A DNA stretch of 32,123 bases, taken from contig JAACET010000012.1 of NCBI GenBank assembly GCA_011682385.1, forward strand, positions 1-32,123, in the 5' to 3' direction. Shown here piece after piece: positions 26,459 to 32,123 of this stretch. Source of the stretch: Actinomycetota bacterium. GTDB lineage: Bacteria > Planctomycetota > Phycisphaerae > JAACET01. The notes beneath the pieces were generated by a model. It was not told where the DNA came from. It saw nothing but the letters and a program-made list of their open reading frames with translations, and searched no databases. The stretch's first letter is position 1. Every line of letters begins with the position of its first letter. The translations under genes were made by a program, and so were the position numbers.

Positions 26459-27736
26459 ATGCCATTTAAGAAGTTACGGCTTATCAAGCCACTGCTCAGT
26501 GCTGTTCATTCCGAAGGTTACACGATTCCCACTGCGATTCAACAAGAAGCCATTCCCCACGTGCTGGAGGGCAGGGACCTTCTGGGCTGCGCGCAGACGG
26601 GAACCGGCAAGACGGCCGCCTTCGCGCTACCGATCCTTCAGCGTTTGTATTTACGTGTAACGAAACCAAAGTCGTCCAGGCAGATGAGAGCTGCGAAGCG
26701 TTCCAAGCGGATCCGCTCGTTGATTCTGACGCCGACTCGCGAGCTGGCTGCTCAGATTGGTGAGAGCTTTCGGGTGTACGGCAAGCACACGGGGTTGCGG
26801 CACACGGTTATCTTTGGCGGTGTGAAGGAGATACAACAGACGCGAGCTTTGCATCGGGGGGTGGATATTGTGGTGGCTACTCCGGGGCGGCTGCTGGACT
26901 TGATGAACCGGCGAGTGTTATCGCTGAGTGATGTGGAGATATTTGTTTTGGACGAGGCGGATCGCATGCTGGACATGGGTTTTATTCCGGACATTCGCCG
27001 AGTGATTGAACAGTTGCCGAACCGTCGACAGACGCTGATGTTTTCGGCGACGATGCCCGGGAAGATTCGCGAGTTAGCCAAGACAATCCTTCATAGTCCG
27101 GTGCATATCACAATAGCGGCGGAGTCTCTGGCAGCTGACACGGTGGAGCAGAGTTTGTATTTCATCGACCCGCGGAGCAAGCAGGCGTTGTTGAAGCAGC
27201 TTCTTGATGATCCTAAGATTACGCGAGCTTTGGTGTTCACTCGTACGAAATACGGTGCTGACAAGGTGGTTCGTCGGCTGGTCCAGGGAGATATTATCGC
27301 CCAGGCGATTCACTCCAATAAGTCGCAGCACGCTCGGTTGAAGGCATTGGCTAGTTTTAGAAATGGCGAGACGCGAGTGTTGGTCGCTAGCGATATTGCT
27401 GCGAGAGGCTTGGATGTCGATGACATTTCGCACGTGATCAATTATGATCTGCCCAACGTGGCGGAGACGTATGTTCACCGTATCGGTCGCACGGGCCGAG
27501 CTGGCGCTGCGGGGCAGGCTATCTCATTTTGTTCTGATGATCAGCGCAACTACTTGCGTGATATTGAGCGTTTGTTGGGCAGAGCCATTCCCGTGTTGCA
27601 GCATTCGATTAAAAGCAAACCGCTGGAGTTTTGGAAATCGCAGGCTGGCCAGAAGCCAAAATCGAAGACTGGTAAGAGGCCGAAAGCAAAGGTTGGCAAG
27701 AAGCCGAAATCGGGGGCTGACAAGAAGGGGAAATAA
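26459..27736 (+). CDS. rhlE: DEAD-box ATP-dependent RNA helicase, RhlE type
   Basis: A 425-residue RNA helicase that unwinds RNA or remodels ribonucleoproteins in the cytoplasm. All core motifs are intact: Q-motif [10 protein letters not shown] (24-33), AQTGTGKT (45-52), PTREL (92-96), TPGR (141-144), DEAD (165-168), SAT (196-198), and [10 protein letters not shown]. Between motifs I and Ia there is a basic insert (about 69-85). The tail (about 393-425) is lysine-rich and made of 8-residue repeats ([24 protein letters not shown]), which likely bind RNA. RhlE-type proteins commonly carry such tails. The ATG at 26459 has only a weak AG-rich upstream patch. No terminator is evident after it. Confidence 0.92.
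   Translation: MPFKKLRLIKPLLSAVHSEGYTIPTAIQQEAIPHVLEGRDLLGCAQTGTGKTAAFALPILQRLYLRVTKPKSSRQMRAAKRSKRIRSLILTPTRELAAQIGESFRVYGKHTGLRHTVIFGGVKEIQQTRALHRGVDIVVATPGRLLDLMNRRVLSLSDVEIFVLDEADRMLDMGFIPDIRRVIEQLPNRRQTLMFSATMPGKIRELAKTILHSPVHITIAAESLAADTVEQSLYFIDPRSKQALLKQLLDDPKITRALVFTRTKYGADKVVRRLVQGDIIAQAIHSNKSQHARLKALASFRNGETRVLVASDIAARGLDVDDISHVINYDLPNVAETYVHRIGRTGRAGAAGQAISFCSDDQRNYLRDIERLLGRAIPVLQHSIKSKPLEFWKSQAGQKPKSKTGKRPKAKVGKKPKSGADKKGK
27649..27720 (+). repeat. 24-nt tandem repeat encoding the helicase tail
   Basis: Three diverged 24-nt units at the helicase 3' end give the 8-residue peptides [16 protein letters not shown] and GKKPKSGA, followed by a partial DKKGK. Such coding repeats expand and shrink easily. 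Confidence 0.7.
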
Positions 27737-28155
27737 GCGGGGGTTAGTATGTGTCAGTATGGTGGCAGGAGGTGTTGACCTGTCCCCGATTTACGTACCA
27801 AGCTCGGCTCATATTTTCACTAAGTTTGCATCAGTTCTCGGGGGCAGACCAGAATTGTACCACAAGCCAAGTTAGGCTGCCGTGTACTTGCACTGCAAGC
27901 AAGCACTGGGCGGCAGCGCATTTACAGCGTGCAGGCCGCAAAACTACGCGCCAAGATGCGCTATGGCAGAGACCTCCGGGTTATGAGCTGTATTAGGCCC
28001 GAAATCCTAACTTCAGCTAACACCCGAACTTGCGCCTAATGCCTTCCTCCACAGAGAGTAACTAAAATCTGCATGTTGCGCATAGTGTACCATGTTGCGC
28101 ACGATTTGGGCACAATTTGGGCACAGTCGCCTTGGCGAGCCAAAAACGCTGGTCC
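27737..28155. other. Intergenic accessory sequence with no supported gene
   Basis: About 420 nt between the helicase and the zinc-ribbon gene. Short open frames here have unnatural composition and I do not call them. Visible structure is limited to the repeat cluster at 28072-28125 and a distant 7-nt inverted repeat ATTAGGC/GCCTAAT (27992-27998 with 28034-28040). Confidence 0.5.
28072..28125. repeat. Paired direct repeats upstream of the zinc-ribbon gene's 3' end
   Basis: CATGTTGCGCA occurs twice (28072-28082 and 28091-28101), and ATTTGGGCACA is exactly duplicated in tandem (28104-28114 and 28115-28125). The four units are loosely alike on the minus strand (YRTGCSCAAMAT-like). The minus-strand translation V-P-K-L-C-P-N-R-A-Q-H-G then a TAG resembles the tail of some tyrosine integrases. 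So this may be an integrase-end remnant or a protein-binding array. Confidence 0.5.
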
Positions 28156-28458
28156 CTATATCTTGCTTCCACAGTCACTGCAATACTCTCCTCTGGCCAA
28201 GATCGTGTGATCACACACAGGACATCGCCGGATCAAACCAGAGCGGCCTGCAGCCTCTCTAGCGGGTTTGACCAGTAGAATTAACAGGGCAACAATGATC
28301 GTGATAGCCGTCCCTGTCAGGAACTCTGTCCTGACGTATTTGGCCATGTCGATCACACCCTTGTCTTGAAGCCAGTTGATAACCAGCCACATGTTTGCTA
28401 AAAGAAAAATAGCCGCAACGAGAACCAAAACGATTGTCTTTCGAATACCGAGTGTCAT
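28156..28458 (-). CDS. Small two-TM protein with C-terminal zinc ribbon
   Basis: A 100-residue membrane protein of unknown function. TM1 is about 7-29, TM2 about 48-63. A basic cytoplasmic linker leads to a zinc ribbon with CPVC (Cys79, Cys82) and CSDC (Cys93, Cys96), placing the ribbon inside if the N-terminus is inside. AAAGGTGG lies 6 nt before the ATG on the minus strand, an excellent RBS, which argues that this is a real gene. It lies downstream of the RhuM gene on the same strand, with 164 nt between them and a possible own promoter. Small membrane proteins with such ribbons are common and mostly uncharacterised. Confidence 0.75.
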   Translation of the reverse strand: MTLGIRKTIVLVLVAAIFLLANMWLVINWLQDKGVIDMAKYVRTEFLTGTAITIIVALLILLVKPAREAAGRSGLIRRCPVCDHTILARGEYCSDCGSKI

Positions 28459-28494
28459 GAGATACCACCTTTCTGGGTTAGTGATCCAGACTAA

Positions 28495-28523
28495 AGGATA
28501 GCGCGATTTTGAGCAGCGCGCAA
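28495..28523 (-). promoter_or_regulatory. Possible promoter of the zinc-ribbon membrane protein
   Basis: On the minus strand TTGCGC (28523-28518) and TATCCT (28500-28495) are 17 nt apart, about 40 nt before the ATG. Match to consensus is moderate. Confidence 0.35.
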
Positions 28524-28622
28524 GTGATTTCTCAACATTATTTTTGGATTTGACCTAACTTAAGTGCCTACGCGCAGTTAGCGCAAGGGATTTTCTTTCT
28601 GCTATGCCAGATAAATTGAAAC

Positions 28623-29723
28623 TTATTTCCGCCCCTCGTTTTTCTTGCGGTGTTTTCTTCGCTTCTTTTGAGGAGACGGGAGAGACTTCCTGTCCTTCGC
28701 CTTGCTCTCGATTCGCTTGGCGATCTCGTCAAACTCCCTGTCTGCCTGGGCAGCTTCCTCAAGCAGGCGTCTCTGGTTGAATTTCTCATATTGCTCCAGG
28801 GCCAGGGACTGGGCTACCTCCATCGACACCTTGCCGGGCTCATCAAGGATTTTCCGCTCGTTGAACCGAAGGAAGGCATCGAGCTTCACCCGCCAGTCAT
28901 GCATGTAGAGTGGCTGACGGCGATGGGCCTGGTCCTCGGCATAGTCAAGGTACATGACGACGATCCGATTGAGCTCGGAAATCTCCTTGGTGTTCAAGTA
29001 GTTCTTGGCCACAGTCACGTCCGCCCGGCGCACCTTCGCTCCTTTCCAACTCGTCAGTCCCATGTTGGGTTTGGCAGCGTCGGCCCGCTGGGCGATAAGC
29101 TCGGCGGCGGTCCTGCCGCTAATGGCCCAGTGCAGCTTGTTCTGCACGATCTGGAAAAATTCGTGCGTGGGTTCGGCGTTGGGGTCGTAATCGATAGCCA
29201 GAGTGTAGATGTCACGGATCTTCTGGTAGAAGCGTTTCTCCGAGGCCCGGATGTCCCGGATGCGTTCCAGAAGCTCGTCAAAATAGTCAGCCCCGAGCGT
29301 ACGGCCCTCTTTGAGCCGTTCGTCATCCATCGTGAAGCCCTTGACGAGGTATTCGCCCAGCCGTTCGGTAGCCCACTGGCGGAACTGCGTCCCCCGGTGT
29401 GAGCGTATCCGATAGCCCACAGCCAGGATCATGTCGAGGTTATAGTGCTTGACAGCCCTCTGGACCCGCCTAGATCCCTCCGGTCGAACTATCAAGTAAT
29501 CCTTAATAGTTGGCTGTTCCACCAACTCTCCTTCTTTCAGGATATTTTTGATATGGATGTTAATATTGGCTACCGTGGTTTGGAACAGCTCCGCCATCCC
29601 TGCCTGAGTCAGCCAGACCGTCTGGCCCTTCAAACGAACCTGGATACGGCTCTGACCGTCCTCGGTCTGGTATAGAATGATCTCGGAGCGATTTTCCGGC
29701 ATATCTGGCGCGCCGTTACTCAT
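28623..29723 (-). CDS. rhuM: RhuM family protein (virulence RhuM)
   Basis: A 366-residue protein matching the RhuM family. It opens with I-I-L-Y-Q-T-E-D-G, then V-W-L-T-Q-A-G-M-A-E-L-F with T-V-A-N-I-N-I-H-I-K-N-I-L, a DNA-binding-like segment. Next are YNLDMILAVGYRIRSHRGTQ and FRQWATERLGEYLVKGFTMD, which are family hallmarks. The C-terminus is strongly basic (K/R-rich, about 340-366). Length is typical (about 330-370). The family was named from a Salmonella pathogenicity island, is common on mobile islands, and has no firmly known molecular function. GGAAAGGA lies 4 nt before the ATG (minus strand), and a promoter-like pair sits just upstream. A second in-frame Met (residue 8) is possible. 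The neighbouring tRNA-Ser fragment supports an island origin. Confidence 0.88.
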   Translation of the reverse strand: MSNGAPDMPENRSEIILYQTEDGQSRIQVRLKGQTVWLTQAGMAELFQTTVANINIHIKNILKEGELVEQPTIKDYLIVRPEGSRRVQRAVKHYNLDMILAVGYRIRSHRGTQFRQWATERLGEYLVKGFTMDDERLKEGRTLGADYFDELLERIRDIRASEKRFYQKIRDIYTLAIDYDPNAEPTHEFFQIVQNKLHWAISGRTAAELIAQRADAAKPNMGLTSWKGAKVRRADVTVAKNYLNTKEISELNRIVVMYLDYAEDQAHRRQPLYMHDWRVKLDAFLRFNERKILDEPGKVSMEVAQSLALEQYEKFNQRRLLEEAAQADREFDEIAKRIESKAKDRKSLPSPQKKRRKHRKKNEGRK

Positions 29724-29760
29724 CTTTTCCTTTCCAGCATTTTACCCACCGCCCTGAGTA

Positions 29761-29789
29761 AATTTACTGGCGATAGATAGTTTTGTCTA
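29761..29789 (-). promoter_or_regulatory. Promoter-like sequence upstream of the RhuM gene
   Basis: On the minus strand TAGACA (29789-29784) and TAAATT (29766-29761) are exactly 17 nt apart and would start transcription about 30 nt before the RhuM ATG. The -35 matches consensus at 5 of 6 positions and the -10 at 4 of 6. Confidence 0.45.
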
Positions 29790-29925
29790 TACGCAAGCAG
29801 CACGCCCCATAGCCTTTTTTTACCGCATATACAGCAATATGGCTGGGGTTCCATGTTTCGTCCGGGCCTACGCTGCGTCTCGATGGTAGCTCTTAAGCAG
29901 GCCGCGGCCGATTACATCACCGAAA

Positions 29926-29946
29926 CGGAGAGGGGGGGATTCGAAC
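29926..29946 (-). other. 3' fragment of a tRNA-Ser gene, likely attachment-site scar
   Basis: Read on the minus strand, the 21 nt fit exactly positions 53-73 of a tRNA. They comprise G53, T-loop TTCGAAT, five C of the T-stem, a CCTCTCC acceptor strand, and discriminator G73. An acceptor of GGAGAGG/CCTCTCC with G73 is typical of bacterial tRNA-Ser. The rest of the tRNA is absent; homology stops at the T-loop. This is what remains when a tyrosine-integrase element inserts at a tRNA 3' end. GGATTCGAAC/T is repeated in tandem at 29937-29956. The remaining sequence of 29724-30241 shows no gene I can support. Confidence 0.6.
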
Positions 29947-30070
29947 GGATTCGAATCGCTCAGCTCTTCACACAACTATACTTACAGCAAAAGGCTTGCA
30001 ATTTCAAGAACTTAGATGCTCTCGAAAGCCTACTATCTTCGCACGGTTTTTTACTATGATTTACTCCATT

Positions 30071-30090
30071 TTGAGGGCAACTTGAGGGCA
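30071..30090. repeat. Short direct repeat TTGAGGGCA
   Basis: TTGAGGGCA occurs at 30071-30079 and 30082-30090, with an 11-nt period. The same period is seen in the ATTTGGGCACA pair at 28104-28125. On the minus strand it reads L-P-S-S-C-P-Q-N-G, again like some integrase tails. Confidence 0.4.
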
Positions 30091-30241
30091 GGGTGCATGT
30101 GACGTTTGTAGGTAGATTTTTCATGCGGCCAGGGGATTTCCAGACCAGAGTCGGTCCCATTGCTGGTTTAGCCAAGTAATCCGTAGGGCTAAGGGATGTG
30201 GAGTTGGCTTACGTAAGGCAGAAGTACGGCAGTGTATCGGT

Positions 30242-30367
30242 TCAGCCGAATTGGACCAACCCCACTGACAAACACCTATCAATACCACACTGATCCATAG
30301 CAGAAACCAGTTTTTCCAAATAGTCCGGTCCGTCCAACAGGTGTGCGTGGGCATCGATGATTCTCAT
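30242..30367 (-). pseudogene. N-terminal fragment of an amidohydrolase
   Basis: A 41-codon frame starting at ATG (30367-30365, minus). It begins M-R-I-I-D-A-H-A-H-L and continues G-P-D-Y-L-E-K-L...C-G-I-D-R-C-L-S-V-G. This is the first beta-strand and metal-binding H-x-H of an amidohydrolase (TIM-barrel metal hydrolase). A TGA at 30242-30244 ends it and no further homology is visible, so at least 200 residues are missing. It lies 119 nt downstream of the broken URO-D gene on the same strand and was probably its operon partner before truncation. Confidence 0.65.
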
Positions 30368-30486
30368 ACTTGACTTATTCTTTTCTCACAGAGTGCCTCT
30401 CAAATTTCAAGAATCTTCTTTCCAACCTAATCTGCCAGGGACACATAGATGGCGGCTAGAACCAAAGAATTAGGCCGCGGAGCTTG

Positions 30487-31596
30487 TCAAAATCGATCGG
30501 TTTTGCAAACATGGCTTCTGTCAATAGCAATAATTTCTTTACACTCACTATGATCAACCGGCATTGGTGAGTCTCGATCGGCCCAATAGTTATGGTATTT
30601 CTGCATTGAGTGGGCCACCTGAGCGATATTGCCCAAGGGCGTGCCCGGATAGACCCCATATGTAAGCATCAGTCCGCCAACCTGTGAGCCTAAAGTAGCA
30701 ACACAATCGTGTATGTGTCGGTCGATCTCTTGGGGCGTACCAAAGACGGTGATCTTTTGCCGATCTATGTCCAGATCAATACAACCCTTTTATCCTACAA
30801 TTTGTTTTAGATTGTCCAAGCCATTGACCATATCCTGGGGATTGAGAATGGTCACACCGATCTCCAAAAGGTCCGGGATTATATCCAGTATCCAGCCATC
30901 GCTATGAAAATAGACTTCTACGCCAGCCTGGCGGCAGGGCTGACAGACTCTGGCAAAGGCTGGCTTGAGGAATTTCCGCCAGAGGTCTGGACTTATTGGC
31001 AGTGAATTCTGGTGCCCCAAATCATCACCGCTATTAAGAACATCTATGCCCATTTCAAGCCAACACTGAATTACGGCGAGCCAAAAATCCACGACCACAT
31101 CCCTCAGTTCATACAGCTCTTTCCGGTCTTCAGCCAAGTCCAGCATGAAATTCTCAAAACCCCGCAGGTAGGTCAATTGTAAGTAGAGGAATCCGTGAGC
31201 AGTAGTCCCGACAGCCAGTTCACCTCGACTCTTGGCTTGTCTAATCTTCTCGGCCTCAGCCTTCCAAACCGTGTATTCAGCAGGGTCCGGAGGCTGGTAT
31301 GACTTCCACGCCGACCAGTCGGCTAGCGGATGCTCAATCACCTGTCCAGCCAGATAACTCCCAGGGTAGCGCCATACACACCCCCAGGCGTCCCGCTCCG
31401 TTTTCTCCTTCTCCAGAGACACATCGCGCATCTGGGTTATGTTTACGTTCGGACACTGGGCTTGGATTTTCTGGAAAAACTCCGGGGCCTTGTCCCATAC
31501 AACCCCGTTAACCAAAACATTGCAGATCACCTGGCCGGTTCCCTGACGACGAACAACTCTCAAGTACTCTTGGCGATTTGGTACGTACCCAGCCAT
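30487..31596 (-). pseudogene. Uroporphyrinogen decarboxylase-family (methyltransferase-like) gene with in-frame TAA
   Basis: Translation from ATG 31596 (AAGGG upstream; a GTG at 31605 is also possible) gives 268 residues to a TAA at 30790-30792. In the same frame it continues for about 100 more to a TGA at 30487, about 369 codons in all, matching the full family length. Before the stop are TTAHGFLYLQLTYLRGFENF, MGIDVLNSGDDLGHQNSLPI and VYFHSDGWILDIIPDLLEIG. After it are KGCIDLDIDRQKI, LMLTYGVYPGTPLG and QKYHNYWADRD. These are URO-D-fold blocks, but the environment and the GDDLG/HSDG motifs suggest the methyltransferase-like (MtaA/cobalamin-related) branch rather than haem synthesis. The single nonsense codon is probably a recent mutation or sequence error. 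It is flanked on both sides by amidohydrolase remnants. Confidence 0.75.
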
Positions 31597-31678
31597 AGCC
31601 CTCACCCTTCAGCAATAACCGACATTTCCCATGATTTCGTAACCGTTCAGGCCCTTGAAAGCCTGATGTTTATACTAG

Positions 31679-31752
31679 AAGCCATTTCATAACCTCCCGG
31701 AAGGGCTTTATCAGTATCAAAAACGGCGACTTTCGAGGTTATGAAATGGGCT
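31679..31752. mobile_element. MITE-like element with 18-bp terminal inverted repeats
   Basis: AAGCCATTTCATAACCTC (31679-31696) is matched at 16 of 18 positions by the reverse complement of 31735-31752. The inside is only 38 nt and non-coding. Flanks are CTAG (31675-31678) and CTAA (31753-31756), consistent with a 4-bp YTAR-type target duplication as in some IS5-family elements. It lies between the URO-D gene and the upstream amidohydrolase remnant and may have separated them from a common promoter. Confidence 0.55.
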
Positions 31753-32047
31753 CTAATAAATTAAGGCGGAAAAACTTATTTGCATTACCGAACAGCTACT
31801 CATAACCAACCTGTTTGGCTTTATCAAGACTTAAATGCTCCATCTCCACCATATCTGAAAGGCCTATTGCTATATTATCGCGGGCTATTAACGCATGAGC
31901 CCAGGCTCGGTCGACAGACCCGACAAAATCTGAGCCATAGCCGTGTATCTTGCCGTGCGGCACAGATGAAAGAACCTGTTTGAACATGTTTTGGCAGTAA
32001 ATCGGGTCAATAATATTGGCCCAGCAAAAATCGCTGGACCACCACAC
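31739..32047 (-). pseudogene. C-terminal remnant of an amidohydrolase with in-frame TAG
   Basis: The minus-strand frame reads SSDFCWANIIDP, VPHGKIHGYGSDFVGSVDRA and LIARDNIAIGLSDM, which are typical C-terminal blocks of amidohydrolase-type metal hydrolases (the G-S-D carries the last metal Asp). A TAG at 31796-31798 stands where family members have Trp, and the frame resumes with L-F-G-N-A-N-K-F-F-R-L before a TAA inside the MITE-like repeat. Upstream (toward the right edge) the frame closes at a TGA near 32115. A shifted frame there reads ...LSFPKGV, so a frameshift near 32045-32060 is likely. Only the end of the gene survives. Confidence 0.6.
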
Positions 32048-32123
32048 CCTTCGGGAACGACAGGTTGTAACTGCCCACCAATGCCCCGCCCTAGACCACC
32101 TCGAAGCGCTTCTTCAGTCCTGC

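Noticed and set aside
27444-27996. Plus-strand ORFs after the helicase
   Set aside because: One overlaps the helicase in another frame; both have odd composition (Cys/Trp/Arg/His-rich) and no homology I can recognise.
27992-28040. Possible integron attC site (ATTAGGC...GCCTAAT)
   Set aside because: The outer repeats are in the opposite order from attC (expected GCCTAAC first, GTTAGGC last), and no inner L boxes or integron integrase are seen.
28650-29402. Plus-strand 250-codon open frame
   Set aside because: Antisense to the RhuM gene, which has family motifs, an RBS and a promoter.
29853-30059. Small plus-strand ORF of 68 codons
   Set aside because: It runs through the tRNA-Ser fragment and has no RBS or recognisable protein pattern.
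30487-32047. Recoded stop codons (alternative genetic code) explaining the internal TAA and TAG
   Set aside because: TAA, TAG and TGA all terminate confident genes in the same window, so reassignment is not supported.
1-32123. CRISPR arrays, rRNA genes or intact tRNA genes
   Set aside because: No regularly spaced direct repeats and no rRNA sequence were seen; the only tRNA-like sequence is the 21-nt tRNA-Ser fragment.

Overview
The window looks like a chromosomal segment of a Planctomycetota bacterium, probably Phycisphaerae-like. This is an inference from gene content, with no marker-gene placement possible here. It rests on a giant repeat-rich secreted protein, a PqqD-M50-HlyD protein, a divergent SecA paralogue, cysDN with sulfatase-fold enzymes, and a uroporphyrinogen-decarboxylase/amidohydrolase cluster. 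TAA, TAG and TGA all end confident genes here, so the standard code applies and internal stops mean gene decay or sequence error.

Region 1 (1-17490) is the most interesting part. The first 9.9 kb are one open frame, still open at the left edge, for a giant secreted-type protein. It has three ~200-residue propeller-like repeats, two PPC-like domains, a long beta-solenoid-like region and a C-terminal zinc metzincin protease. After a terminator and a good sigma70-like promoter come five tightly packed genes: a signal-peptide-bearing HlyD adaptor, a DUF3467 protein, a GAF-TM-HlyD fusion, a PqqD-M50 protease-HlyD fusion, and a SecA paralogue lacking the C-terminal third. No ABC, RND or outer-membrane channel gene is present. 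I propose this as an undescribed export and processing system for giant surface proteins; the function is inferred.

Region 2 (17491-22846) begins with an IS3 transposase remnant. It is followed by a cysD-cysN-alkaline-phosphatase-superfamily operon without an APS kinase, a decayed gap, and a sulfatase-fold hydrolase without the usual CxPxR motif. Region 3 (22847-27736) holds a group II intron-like RNA remnant, a minus-strand uup-like ABC-F gene followed by a spermidine-synthase-like gene, a transposase remnant abutting uup, and a RhlE-type DEAD-box helicase.

Region 4 (27737-32123) is accessory and decaying: repeats, a two-TM zinc-ribbon protein, a RhuM-family gene with its own promoter, and a 21-nt 3' piece of a tRNA-Ser that looks like an integration scar. 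Beyond it lie remnants of an amidohydrolase/URO-D/amidohydrolase cluster, broken by an in-frame TAA, an in-frame TAG, truncations and a 74-bp MITE-like element.
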